NCBI GenBank assembly: GCA_034440615.1
Contig: JAOTOM010004798.1
Location: forward strand, 1-64,000
DNA: 64,000 nt
Direction of reading: 5' to 3'
Source: Ashinkailepas kermadecensis
Taxonomy: Eukaryota; Arthropoda; Thecostraca; Neolepadidae
This document shows positions 1 to 10,024 of this stretch, piece after piece. The notes beneath the pieces were generated by a model that saw only the letters and a list, made by a program, of their open reading frames with translations, ran no database searches and was not told the DNA's origin. Both the position numbers and the translations under genes were made by a program. Positions within the stretch are counted from its first letter, which is position 1; the number at the start of each line of letters is the position of its first letter.

Positions 1-1190
1 AACCTGTCGCAATGCCTCGTGAATGACACCAAACATGACTTTGACGGGGTCATCGACCCCGCGGGCTGAAAGTGGGAGCAATTGCGCCGCAAATTTTAAT
101 TTTAATCCCAAAAATAGCCTCAAAGTGGGTCCTGGCCCGGCAAACGCTACCCGAGTTTATCGTAGGTCAATGACCTGAATGATATCGAACATTGGATGAC
201 CTCAAACAACCATTTCCAGCGGAATTTGAGTTCAACATCTTTCGATATCGGAGCCATCTGGGTTTGGTCACACCTCCTTCTCAAAATGTTTAAAATTCAT
301 GCGGTCGGGCACGTTTGACCTGATCTTGAGGCTTATCTTAAGCTCATCTCAGTGACCATAATGTGCCGGATTCCACCCGACAGGTCAGCTCCAGATTAAC
401 AGGTGCCTACCAATCCTCAGCCTTTTTGCGATTTTCTGATGAGATTGTGTGCTTCAGTGGAAAATATGCGATTTTCTCGAAATGTTTTTATTAATCTGAC
501 CTCCGCTGTCAACGAATGATCCCGTGATGTCATGATGGGGTCATTAGATAGAACTTGTACCAAGTGATACGCTTGGGTTTGTTTCATGTATTTAGCTCAA
601 TTTGCAGCGAAATGGGGGGGGTGGTAACTACCTCATCCAGCTAGAAAGGAAGATGGTCAAAAGCAACGATTAACAGCATGATTAAAAGCGACGAAGATTA
701 AAGGCAACGAAAGGAATATTGATTCTGTTTTTAAAAGCACGAGGTAAAGCAAATAGTGTACCCTCTGTATTTTCCGCAGGAGAACACTAGCCAAGCTAGA
801 GTATGGTGAATGACCTCCTTAAAGTAGAGAGAAATGACCTTCTATACTAGTTTTTAAGTCGTCAACAAGCCCAAATGGATTAAGTTTAAATTATGATTTT
901 CGGCAAACATTATTGGTCTTCAAGCTCGTTCTTTATGAACATTATGGTTACTCTACTACCGGAAAATTACCTACGGTGTTTCTGTAGTGCAGACACATTA
1001 GTTTCATCCTGACTCAGTTGGGGGAGACATATGGACTCATGGGATGATCATGGCTCATTGGACTCAGGAATCTCAACATTTCATCTCATTTCATGCAGCT
1101 GGCAGCGATCTAAGCCATGTCAGAAAGACGCAGTCCCGCGTCGCTGTAGCATTCCGAGAAAAAATATCTTAATGTCATAACTGTATCGAT
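1..1190. other. Unique non-coding sequence
   Basis: No coding frame, RNA gene or clear repeat is visible. The first 300 bases contain several AGGTCA/TGACCT half-sites, and the stretch around 150-225 (TATCG-AGGTCAA then ATTGGATGACCTC) weakly resembles 33100-33155. The two may be diverged copies of one dispersed element. Confidence 0.5.
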
Positions 1191-1799
1191 AATGAAGAGA
1201 GAGGTCGTGGGTCGCCTCAGGCTTGAGAAGACCTGGATTCAACCTCCAGAGATTGAGCCATAGAAGCTGTCCGCTGTCCCAAGTCCCCACCCGCCCTTTC
1301 CAGCTGTCTCGTAGGTGTCTTTTTCCCGGACATCTACGGGAAGCTCCGCCCCCTCAGCCACTAGTTGGTTGTCAGCCGGATTAGCTGGCCGACGCCTCTA
1401 GGCGGTTGCTCGTCGGAATAGCCGGCGCAGCCCCCTCCCACTCCCTCTCGGCCTAGCGGTGCTCTTGGGCACTGTCGGGAAACCGAGTTGTACCGGCAGA
1501 CAGCCTCGATTGTTTGTATCCCATCCCTCCCTATAGGTTAGAATCGGTCATAGGTAACTTTCTGTTTTAATGGATCGGGCTAACGTTCGCAGAGCGTGAC
1601 TGCCCCCGCCTCTGACCGATTTTCCCATCCCTCCAAAACTCTGTGTCTTTCTTCCTCTTTCGCACGCCAGCTCTCTTCACACCTTTCCTTGCAGCATCCC
1701 TTCCGGGTGCCTTTCTTGCCTGCACCCCCTCAGGGCGCCCTTACCCACACGTACACTCCCTCCCACTCCTCTGGCGTAAGCGCACCCGCCCTGCCCCGG

Positions 1800-3121
1800 T
1801 ATACCCGGGACCCCCCCTCCTCCCGCCCCACCAGGAGGATGGAGGCCGCCGGCCCCAGCCTGGAGCCCGCCTGCCCCCTCCCACGACCCTCCAGATGGGG
1901 AGTCCTTCATCCTGGTGACTAAGAAGGAGAGCTCGTGGTCCCGCACCTCCCCTTTTGGGATAGCCCGTCAACTGGACAACTGGACAGGCGGAGTGGCGTC
2001 CGCCAAGGTCCTCCGCTCCGGGGCCTGGTCTCTCATGAACCTGGAGAGGTTCGTGGACTGCCCAGTCAAGATGGAACTAGCGGACCGCTTGAACCTGGCT
2101 CACATGGCGGCATATGCCCCGAGCTAGCGGAGATTTCCGAGGAGGAGCTCCTGGCCGAACTGCAGGCCCAAGGGGTGTGTGAAGTCACCCGCCTCGGCCG
2201 CCGTCCCCGCCTCGGCCCAGTACTGAAGCTGGGCTTCCGGACCCAGGCACCGCCCGCCTACATCATGGCCGGCTACCTACGCATCGCCCTCCGCCCCTGG
2301 CCCCGCCCTCGGCCCGCTGTGGCTTCTGCCAAAGGTACGGCCACCTAGGCAAGGCCTGTCACGCCAGAGAGCCCGTCTGTGGGCGTTGTGCCGAGGGGCA
2401 CCTCACAGACACTTGTGCATCCGAGGTCCCTCGATGCGCGTCCTGCATGGGCCCCCACCCAGCCTCATCCCCGGTGCCCGGCATGGCTCGGCGCAAAGGA
2501 GCGACAGCAACGTCGACTCACCGCCCGAGTCTCCTCGCCACCTACACCACCGATGGTGTGGGCTCGGCCTCGCTCGGCCCTCCTGTGGCCGACTCCTGCC
2601 GAGGCGGCTCCTCGCCCCCTCGGGCTGGACCGTACGACCCCAGCCTGCCCTCTCCTCCCCTGCCTCTGGCATCTCGCCTGTCCCCCTTAGCGGGCCCCTC
2701 CGTCCCCCGGCCCCCGCTCTGTCCCCAGGACGTACCCCCGTCGGCCATGCGTCCTGCCCCCGTCGCGGGACCCACTGACATCGGGAACCCCACCGACAAC
2801 GCTCCGCCTCAGGCCACGCGCCCAGCCGCGGGTCACTTTGTCGCCCGCCCCCCTCCGCTACCAGGCCGCCCCGCCAGCGAAGGCAAGGGCTTCTTCCACC
2901 CCCCCCAGGGTCGTCTCCCTTCCTTGACCCCTAGGGTCCGCCACCTCTCCCGTTCCCCCAGCCCGTACCCCCCGGGGATCCAGAGACTCTGTCCACCACA
3001 CCAGGGTCGTCCGCCTCCTACGAGACGGACGACTCCGTCACGCCCTCACCACCACACACACGCCTGCGAGGGCGTGACCACCACATCACAACACAACACT
3101 AATGCAGATACCCACCACTGA
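1800..3121 (+). pseudogene. LINE ORF1, gag-like RNA-binding protein with CCHC knuckles (frameshifted)
   Basis: In I-group LINEs ORF1 coats the element RNA and acts as its nucleic-acid chaperone. The reading path changes frame twice. About 1870-2110 is frame 1, with GESFILVTKKESSW and FVDCPVKMELADRLNLAH. About 2110-2310 is frame 0, with EEELLAELQAQGVCEVTRL and PPAYIMAGYLRI. From about 2315 it is frame 2. Frame 2 holds consecutive zinc knuckles: CGFCQRYGHLGKAC, then CGRCAEGHLTDTC, then CASCMGPHPASS, whose expected final Cys is not visible. After that comes a long Pro/Arg/Ser-rich tail to about 3121, which overlaps the start of ORF2. The start codon cannot be fixed because upstream frames are open but low-complexity. 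The knuckles are diagnostic; the remainder is assigned by position. Confidence 0.75.
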
Positions 3122-3836
3122 ATTCTTGCTCCAATGGAATACGAGGTCTCTCATATCCCATTGGGCAGAATTCAAGGAATATATTATCAGAAATAAACCA
3201 TTGATTACCGCCGTTCAGGAGACCAGATGGCGCGACAATGATCCATATAATTGTAAAATATTTGGTTATACTCTTTATTCCAAAAACAGAAACACTACAT
3301 CCCGCGGCGGCGGCGTAGCTTTATACGTCTCGGACACCCTTCTTCATCGCCCTATCTCCATTCCCAATGACCTTAATTTTATTGCAGTATCCGTCCAAAT
3401 TGCACAACTAGAGCTTACTGTACTTTCCCTCTATCTTCCTCCTACGCATACACTACCCCTAGCTTCTGTAACCAATATCTTCGGTCTTCTCCCACACCCC
3501 TGTCTGGTGCTGGGTGATCTCAACGCCCACCACCAGGCATGGGGTTGTCACACCACATCCCAGCGCGGACACCATATTGGACCACTCCTCAACACCCACA
3601 ACATGGTCTTTTTAAACGACCAAACACCCACACACAACACAGACATCGCCCCGTTCCGCCCGTCTGCCATTGACCTCTCCCTAGCATCAGCTTCTATCTC
3701 ACCCCTCTTCTCCTGGCACGTTCAACCCGACCCCATTTTTAGTGATCACTTTCCCATCCACGTCACCCTCGAACGCTCAGCCCAGTCTAGAGACCGCTTA
3801 TTTATATCCAACTGGAACGTTCGCAAAGCGAACTAG
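3102..3836 (+). CDS. LINE ORF2 N-terminal part: apurinic/apyrimidinic-like endonuclease (EEP family)
   Basis: 244 codons ending in an in-frame TAG. The endonuclease nicks target DNA to prime reverse transcription. Every expected catalytic box of the EEP fold can be seen: WNTRSL (N13), QETRW (E40), SRGGGVALYV (67-76), LGDLNAHHQAWG (D139, N141), AIDLSLAS (D191) and SDHFPIHV (D215, H216). ORF2 continues in the same frame after the stop, so TAG at 3834-3836 is a nonsense mutation within one large polyprotein and not a natural end. The start at 3102 overlaps the ORF1 tail, as is common in these elements. This is the best-preserved domain of the element, but activity as an isolated fragment is unknown. 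Confidence 0.85.
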   Translation: MQIPTTEFLLQWNTRSLISHWAEFKEYIIRNKPLITAVQETRWRDNDPYNCKIFGYTLYSKNRNTTSRGGGVALYVSDTLLHRPISIPNDLNFIAVSVQIAQLELTVLSLYLPPTHTLPLASVTNIFGLLPHPCLVLGDLNAHHQAWGCHTTSQRGHHIGPLLNTHNMVFLNDQTPTHNTDIAPFRPSAIDLSLASASISPLFSWHVQPDPIFSDHFPIHVTLERSAQSRDRLFISNWNVRKAN

Positions 3837-5650
3837 CCATCTTTCTCCCAGGAAATTGATAATCTTATCCCACCCCAGTCTCATCCCCCAATTTCGGCAT
3901 TGATCAATACCATACTACTCGCGGCAGAAAAGCACGTACCCAAAACTCGTCCCCCACCTGACCGTAAATCCGTGCCATGGTGGAACGACGAGTGCAAACG
4001 AGCCGTCGCCTCACGGCGGCGGGCTGAGCGGAAATTTCGCAAAACCCTCACAGTCCAAAACATGGTAGAAGCCCGCGAGGCAAAACTACGCTGTCAGCAA
4101 ATTATCCTTTCGGCCAAGAAACACAGCTGGCAACTCTACTCCAACACATTCAACCGTTTCACCCCCATCTCCCAAATCTGGACTCAACTTCGTTCCTTCT
4201 CCAATGGCAGAGCCCCACACCACGCATTCCCACAACTGACAATTAACCAACAGCACATCACTGAGCCCACAGCTGTCGCGGAACACTTCGCCACGTATTA
4301 CTCCGACATAGCTTCCGACACTCAATACTCACAGCAAACCACCTCATTCCTTCGCGACACTCTTGCTACTTGCCACTTCGACTCAGACAATTCCGAACCC
4401 TACAACTCACACTTTACCCCCTACGAACTAAATGTATCCCTCTTCAAGGTATCCAGTAGAACTCCTGGACCTGATCACTTGACATATCTCTTCTTTCAAA
4501 ATCTCTCTGACTCTGGTAAAGATAACTTCCTCTCGGCACTAAATCAAGTATGGACTGACGGCACTTTTCCACTCTCTTGGTCTACTAGTACTATCATCCC
4601 TATACCTAAGCCTTCCAAACCTCGACATCTCCCCTCTAGCTATCGTCCTATCTCTCTCACTAGTTGTGCTTGTACAATTTTTGAGCGCATGGTCAATGGA
4701 CGAATCAGAGTCTATCTCGAAAACAACAAAATTATATCCCCCTATCAGAGCGGCTTCGGACCAAGGCGAAGCACCGCTAACAACATACTCGAAATTGTGG
4801 ATTCAATCCAGCGTGGTTTCGGGAAAAAATCCGCAACCATCACCCTTTTTTAGACCTAAAATCTGCGTTTAGCAAAGTACACAGTTCTGCCTTCGAATTA
4901 AATTACACCGTATTGGTATCAAGGGCAGAATGGCCACCTTTATTACTAACTTTCTAGAAAATCGCTCCCTCGTCGTCCGCTGCAGCAACATTCATTCCCG
5001 CCCCACACTCTCGACCAAGGCGTCCCGCAAGGCGGCGTCCTATCTCCAACCCTTTTTCTTATCATGATCAATGACGTATTAGAACAACTTCCCCAAATTT
5101 CTCCCCTACTGAAATATTCTCTCTATGCCGATGAATTGGCTATTTGGTGTACGCACCCATCGGCAGATTCAGCGAATCACGTTATCCAACTCGCCATGAA
5201 TCACATTGATTCATGGTGCTCCCTCTGGGGGCTACAGATCTCCCCCACCAAATCGGTAGCTATGCTCTTTTCCCGGCTTCCCAGACACATCCCGCCTCGC
5301 AAACCGCTCCGCTTTCGCGATCAAATTATCCCCCTCCAAACCTCCTTCTCGGAATTATCCTCGACAAAGGACTTTATTTTAGCCCCCACATCACCTATAT
5401 TAAACAGCGCTGCGCTGTTCGACTTAATCTCCTGTGCTGCATCTCCGGTCGCGACTGGGGTGCAGACAGGACGACTCTTACCAAAATGTACATTGCACTG
5501 ATTCGTTCAATCCTGGAATACAATGCGTTTATCTTCGATAATATATCTCAAACATTCACCAAGTCACTGGAATGCACACAAAATCACGCACTCCGCCTCA
5601 TCACCGGAGCACACTGCACCACACCTATCACCAGTATCCGGGGTTAGACC
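3837..5650 (+). pseudogene. LINE ORF2 middle part: reverse transcriptase, frameshifted and active-site mutated
   Basis: The first block is in frame with the endonuclease and open to 4853. It shows the linker ending in VPWWNDECKRAV, then TPGPDHL (motif 0), IIPIPKPSKP (motif 1), SSYRPISLTSC (motif 2) and QSGFGPRRSTANNI. The frame breaks in the T run at 4846-4852. Motif A continues in another frame as LDLKSAFSKVH, where Ser replaces the usual Asp after AF. Motif B (GVPQGGVLSPTLFLIMIND) lies near 5015-5075. Motif C reads YADE at about 5127-5138, so the second catalytic Asp is lost. Another frameshift falls near 5340-5360. The thumb follows (SFLGIILDKG-like sequence, LIRSILEYNAF) to a stop near 5645. 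The family needs the YADD dyad for polymerisation, so this RT is inferred to be inactive. Confidence 0.85.
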
Positions 5651-5795
5651 AACCTCCCTAGCCTGCGAGAACGCAGAACACTACAACTCGTTAGATACCA
5701 CTTCAGGACAACAACACAGAGCTCCGCGCCAACCAATAGAGCTCCGGTGCCCCCCGGGATCTTCTATCCCTCACAAATAATTTATAAAAAAAATA
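5651..5795 (+). other. LINE ORF2 remnant where RNase H would be expected
   Basis: Most I-group relatives place an RNase H domain of about 130 residues between the RT thumb and the C-terminal finger. Here only about 145 bases separate the thumb remnant (NLPSLRERRTLQLVRYHF, near 5655-5700) from the C-terminal segment. No DG-T or E-AL type RNase H motif is visible. An internal deletion is the simplest reading. A lineage that naturally lacks RNase H is the alternative. Confidence 0.5.
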
Positions 5796-6177
5796 TATTC
5801 AGGACTGCTGGTCACACAACACCACACACCTACACTCTATCAAACCCACACTCTCCAGCTGTCCCTCCTCCAACCAACACATTCGTCTGAACGAGGTGGC
5901 ACTCGCCAGACTTCGCCTGGGACACACCAAATTGACACACGATTATATTTTTGATCGACCACACCGCCTTCCACTTTGTAGCTCATGTCACGTACGCCTT
6001 ACTGTCACCCATATCTTACTTAACTGTCCAGCATATGCTTCTCACCGTCGCGATGTCATCCAGTATTTCACCAACATCCATTCACAACTTTCGCTTCGAG
6101 CTCTCCTCGGGAATGAGCACCCGGCACTCCTCGAGTTATTTTCCGCTTTCTACAAGACACCAAACTCTCTGAACTGA
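5796..6177 (+). CDS. LINE ORF2 C-terminal tail with CCHC zinc finger
   Basis: The open frame runs from about 5796 (YIQDCWSHN, then SIKPTLSSCPSS) through NEVALARLRLGHTKLTH to a stop at 6175-6177. The finger CSSCHVRLTVTHILLNC fits C-x2-C-x7-H-x4-C, the terminal CCHC motif typical of I, R1 and Nimb ORF2 proteins and thought to help bind nucleic acid at the target. The frame is undamaged across this block. There is no genuine start codon; this is the 3' end of the broken ORF2. Confidence 0.8.
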
Positions 6178-6640
6178 TCTAAAGCCTCCGTTGCATCTAT
6201 CTGATCCAAGCTAGTATGATGTGAAGTTAAAAGTTATATGTCACGCGCTACACTCCTCCCTGGCTGTATGACTCCGCTCCACACCCTTCCTCTCCGACGT
6301 CGCAAAACACATACATATAGGTTATCTCACACTAGGTAGACAGGAACCGATCCAATTTGGCCAAAACGGACGGATTTCCTCTTAAATTGCGCTTGGTTTT
6401 TACCTACGGGTTTTCCAAGCAGCTTGGTTTTCCACTTTTTAGGGGTTTCCAAGCTTTAACTTAACATACACCGACACATACAAGGTCGGGCCTGAATCCC
6501 ACGACTCGCTCTGGGTGACAGGCCTCCGCTTCACTTCGTTCAGGTCTTAGGTGGGCCGTGGAGCCTCTCCGAGGCTGTGAAGCTGTCCACCCTCCAAATG
6601 TCCTTCCATTGTTATGATTGTATGTATGTATGTATGTCTG
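6178..6640 (+). other. Probable LINE 3' untranslated region
   Basis: Non-coding sequence directly after the ORF2 stop, ending in a short (TGTA)n run near 6620-6640 that could be the simple-repeat tail many LINEs carry. The exact end is inferred. Confidence 0.35.
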
Positions 6641-7620
6641 AACATGTACCTGTTTGCCATGTACGAGTATGTATCGTCCCTCTACGCCATGTTTCTTGTT
6701 TGACGGGGTCTCTCCTTTCTTGCCTACTTGATATAGCCGGATGTCACATAAGCCGGATTAACGTAATTCCTTCTTTAACGTAACAATCTCTAGCAGATGG
6801 CACTTTGCCTCAGCTAAAGATTCAGGAAAAAAAGAAGGGGTGGGGTAATGCAGATAATGAAGGTATCAACGCTTGATGCCGTGTGTGTGCCGTCAACCAT
6901 CTGGCAACTAATGGTCATCAGCAGCGTGTCTTGTCACGAAGGAAGTCACTTAGTTATACCAGAAAAAGCTGCCACCGTGTCCTGCGGGATAGATCCAACG
7001 ACAATCTGAGAGTCAATCATTGTATCTATCAATGGACGGAGGGCATATGATCCAGGGGCATATTGATCGACGTATGACGCTTTTCGGGCGTGACGTTGTC
7101 CATAAGTTGCTCACAACATTCAAGCTGCCGGGGAATACATCTTGTGTAAGACATGTAAGCTAAATGGTTGACCCAATAAACCAATGCCAAAGACGGAACA
7201 ATTTAAGCGCATCACAAAGAACGCCATTGCACATTGAGTGGCGAGGCGAACATGACAGGGGACGCCATTGCACATTGAGTGGCGAGGCGAACAACGTCGA
7301 TCCGTGGGCGATGAGGATTGAGGAAGCGAGTTGTGCATGTCTCTGAAGAGCACACTGCTTCACAATTTGCACGCATTCACCGTCAGTGCGTAGATTATAT
7401 TGTTTGGCATACAATAGGAGAATGTAGACATTTCAGCAACAATCTGAGCCGATTTCGATGCTGGGGCATGGTCTGTTGTTTGTCATGTTGTTGTTTGTCT
7501 GTTGTTTGTCATGTTGTTTACGTTGTTCGGCACTGCATCACGTATATATGTTGTAATCGAGTCTATTTCGCTGCAAGACATCTTTTTCCCCCTGAAATGT
7601 TCTGATGAGCTGAAGATAAC
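6641..7620. other. Unique spacer with a 41-bp duplication
   Basis: No gene seen. A tandem duplication of 41 bp (core ACGCCATTGCACATTGAGTG) occupies about 7221-7302. GTTGTTTGTC-type short repeats occur near 7475-7520. Confidence 0.6.
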
Positions 7621-7692
7621 AGAAGGCCCACCATGTTTTCTGGCTACCTCAGGTCAGGACGCACATTGGTATTGACAGGAGGCCCACCATGT
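7621..7692. repeat. Left remnant of a degenerate minisatellite
   Basis: Contains GCACATTGGTATTGACAGGA followed by GGCCC. The same sequence recurs at about 10918-10953, and the partial motif ATCATGTTTTCTGG recurs near 11446. GGCCCACCATGTT appears twice here, about 60 bp apart. This looks like the left edge of the array that continues at 10890-11870. Confidence 0.55.
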
Positions 7693-7808
7693 TGCCATAA
7701 AAGTCATAAAGTCATAAAGTGTTTATACTTAATAAGAGCCACAAGAGTCCATCCGGTTAAGTCCGTAAATGAAAATACCATAAGCCTGGTAAAAAGACCC
7801 ACCCCAGC
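7693..7808 (-). mobile_element. CR1-like LINE, 3'-end fragment on the - strand
   Basis: Read on the - strand, this stretch contains CTTGTGGCTC followed shortly by a run of TTTATGAC repeats. That matches the end of the + strand CR1 at 8925-8977 (CTTGTGGCTCGTAGTTGCAC, then TTTATGTC repeats). Terminal octamer repeats of this sort are typical of CR1 3' ends. Only about 115 bp remain and no coding part is visible. Confidence 0.45.
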
Positions 7809-7821
7809 CATCACCACATCC

Positions 7822-8978
7822 TAGAGTCCTTCAGGTCCATGGCATTGCAGGTAGCATCCTAAAATGGATTGAGTTGTGGCTTTCAGATAGACAGCAGGGA
7901 GTGATGCTTAATGGTACAAAGTCATCATGGCAAAATGTTCTTCGTGGAGTCCCTCAGGGGTCGGTACTGGGGCCACTGTTGTTCATTATATTTGTGAATA
8001 GCATTGAATGTGGCCTAAGCAGTAAGGTTTTGAAATTTGCGGATGATTTCAAGATCTTTAGGGCAATAACAGGGCACAATGAGCAGGTTTTGCTGCAGAA
8101 CGACTTAGACGAGCTTGTGAAGTGGTCCGAAAAATGGCAAATGAAGTTTAATTTTGATAAGTGCAAAGTCATGCATGTAGGTAGGCAGCATATGAAGGCG
8201 CCATACTTGATGGATGGCCAAGTACTATCTGTGACTCAGCAGGAGAAGGACTTAGGTGTTATTTTGAACACAAAATTGGGGGCATCAGAACAGACCAAAG
8301 AAGCCAGGAAGAAGGCACTAAGAATGCTTGGGGCGATACAGAGGAATGTGTCATACAAAAGTGAGGAGGTCATCAGGAAGCTTTACTGTGCATATGTCAG
8401 GCCACATTTAGAATACTGTGTCCAAGCTTGGTCCCCTAGTTATGAGAAAGATTGTTGGCTTTTAGAGAGAGTACAAAAGAGGGCAACAAAAATGGTTAAT
8501 GGTATAGGCAACCTGGCATATGAGGAAAGATTGAAGAAATTGAATATGTTTTCACTTAGATATAGAAGGCTGAGAGGAGATCTCATCGAGGTTTTTAAAT
8601 TTGTTCATGGTCAGGAACAGGGATATCTCAGGGAAATGTTTCAATTTAACAGGAATGATGCAATTAGAGGTCATCAATTCAAAATTAAAGTTCATCACAG
8701 CAGGACAAGGTTAAGACAGTCTTTCTTCACCAACAGGGTAGTAGAACACTGGAACCAGCTGCCAGGAACAATTGTCAGTAGCAACACACTGAACATCTTT
8801 AAAAACGGCATAGACAATCATTATAAGAATAGGGGGGCTTGTTTTTCTGTATTCCAGGGAGGGTTGATTGACAGATTTGGTGGGCAACTGGTTCAGTGTA
8901 CAAAGTGCAACCAAGAAGGGCCCTTGTGGCTCGTAGTTGCACTGATCTTTTATGTCTTTATGTCTTTTTATGTCTAGA
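7822..8978 (+). mobile_element. CR1-like non-LTR retrotransposon, 5'-truncated copy
   Basis: CR1 elements insert by target-primed reverse transcription and are usually cut short at the 5' end. This copy begins just after RT motif A and keeps the remaining RT, the C-terminal region and the 3' end. The last bases are three near-copies of TTTATGTC (about 8950-8977), the hallmark terminal simple repeat. No target-site duplication could be recognised. It lies head-to-head against the CR1 fragment at 7693-7808. Confidence 0.85.
7826..8977 (+). CDS. CR1-like reverse transcriptase, C-terminal two-thirds
   Basis: An uninterrupted frame of about 380 codons; no true start codon, because the element is truncated. 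In order: SILKWIELWLSDRQQGVMLN, motif B GVPQGSVLGPLLFIIFVN, motif C FADD within KVLKFADDFKIF, then the WQMKFNFDKCKVMHVG block, DLGVIL, RPHLEYCVQAWSP, RVQKRATKMV, and the CR1-type tail RLRGDLIEVFKFVHG and HWNQLPGTIVSSNTLNIFKN. The catalytic pair of motif C is intact, but motif A with the first catalytic Asp and the whole endonuclease and ORF1 are absent, so the copy cannot mobilise itself. The frame is unbroken and even runs through the 3' end, which suggests recent insertion compared with the other LINEs here. Confidence 0.85.
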   Translation, partial: VLQVHGIAGSILKWIELWLSDRQQGVMLNGTKSSWQNVLRGVPQGSVLGPLLFIIFVNSIECGLSSKVLKFADDFKIFRAITGHNEQVLLQNDLDELVKWSEKWQMKFNFDKCKVMHVGRQHMKAPYLMDGQVLSVTQQEKDLGVILNTKLGASEQTKEARKKALRMLGAIQRNVSYKSEEVIRKLYCAYVRPHLEYCVQAWSPSYEKDCWLLERVQKRATKMVNGIGNLAYEERLKKLNMFSLRYRRLRGDLIEVFKFVHGQEQGYLREMFQFNRNDAIRGHQFKIKVHHSRTRLRQSFFTNRVVEHWNQLPGTIVSSNTLNIFKNGIDNHYKNRGACFSVFQGGLIDRFGGQLVQCTKCNQEGPLWLVVALIFYVFMSFYV

Positions 8979-9060
8979 GAAACCATCCACCAACATCCCA
9001 CACACCTATCAATGTCCATCTACCCTAGCTATCCAGCCCTATTCCCTTGATCCCTCTTAA

Positions 9061-9976
9061 CACGCGCACTGGGCGGGGGCGAAATCCGCCCACCACTCAG
9101 GTTTTTCGCAAATAACTGCAGATTTTACCGGTCGATATACGCGATTTTCGGTGTACCTGCTTAAAAATGAACGGCGCGTCGTTTAAAGTACGAAAATGGA
9201 AATCTCCCGAAAATTTTTCAAGTTAGAGGCCGCTAAAGTAAAAAAATGTTATAGCGCCAGACCACAAAAATCGGCGCAGATGCGCTCCCAGTATACTGAC
9301 AAAAGGGAAGTGTTCTAGGCAACACTAGGGACTTGTTTGATGCATATTGATATGCTGTATAGTTTCAAGGTCATGTTAGGTCACAAAGGTCAAGTCAGGT
9401 CAAGTTCATGACAGGTTAATGGAACCAAACTTGATCAACTGGAATGTTGCCATAAATGCACTACTGGTTGTCATTTGTACTGTTTGTCATTGCGTTTCCA
9501 TACTTTATTCATGTACTTCACTCCATTCTTCACGAAGCCGATTGCTCCGAGCTGCCCGACGGAGCAGTCGGGCGGGCGGCCGGTTCCGGTAACTGGAACA
9601 GGTAACTGACCTGATAAAGTGGTGCTATGTAGGTGACCTGAGGTCAAATGTTGGGTCTATCATCTGCATTGCATCATGAGTAATGTCCAAAACATCATTG
9701 ATGCCCATTTTTGAGCATTTAAACACAATCACAGCGATCCATAACGATGACAAGCCAAGCAACGCAAAACCGGAAAATTTTGCAAATCTGACCTCATTTG
9801 ACCTTGAAGATATTGACCTAAGGTCACGAATATTGCACACAATAGAGTTCACTACCGTGCCCATCCACCCTGCGAATTTCGTTCCTCCAGCTTTACTAGG
9901 AGCCGAGATCTTAGGGGGGCGGAATCCGCCCCCCCCTCCAGTGCGCGTAATTCTCAGAGGCCCTCCAGGGCGCGTG
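9061..9976. mobile_element. TTAA-flanked non-autonomous DNA transposon (piggyBac-like MITE), copy 1
   Basis: The element is 916 bp and is bounded by TTAA at 9057-9060 and 9977-9980. The left end starts CACGCGCACTGG and the right end, read inward, starts CACGCGCCCTGG. A second inverted copy of the left end lies just inside the right end (about 9919-9946; GCGCACTGG and GGCGGATTCCGCC on the - strand). A diverged copy is present at 55189-56162, and similarity stops at both TTAA borders. No transposase frame is present. TTAA targets are characteristic of the piggyBac superfamily, so that assignment is inferred from the target and terminal repeats alone. Confidence 0.7.
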
Positions 9977-10024
9977 TTAACACATGTGGATTTAATGCCT
10001 TACCAAAATTTTCAAACTGCATCG

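Larger units (their letters stand above)
1300..6640 (+). mobile_element. I-group (Nimb-like) non-LTR retrotransposon, decayed copy
   Basis: Two-ORF LINE in the order gag-like CCHC ORF1, APE-type endonuclease, reverse transcriptase, C-terminal CCHC finger. This is the architecture of the I group (I, Nimb, R1 and relatives). Such elements copy themselves by target-primed reverse transcription: the endonuclease nicks the target and the RT extends from the nick. The copy is dead. ORF1 has at least two frameshifts, ORF2 has an in-frame stop at 3834 and several frameshifts, the RT active site reads YADE instead of YADD, and the expected RNase H block is missing. The ends are uncertain: upstream GC-rich sequence from about 1300 may be the 5' UTR, and a short (TGTA)n run near 6620-6640 may be the 3' tail. 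No target-site duplication was identified. The clade is judged from domain order and motif style only. Confidence 0.85.

Noticed and set aside
1596..1946. Overlapping 76-108-codon frames near 1.6-1.97 kb as separate genes
   Set aside because: They are Pro/Gly/Arg-rich frames in the GC-rich 5' part of the LINE, open on both strands because of composition.
7693..8978. Twin-priming inversion of a single CR1
   Set aside because: Twin priming inverts an internal or 5' segment; here both pieces contain a 3' end, so two insertions are needed.
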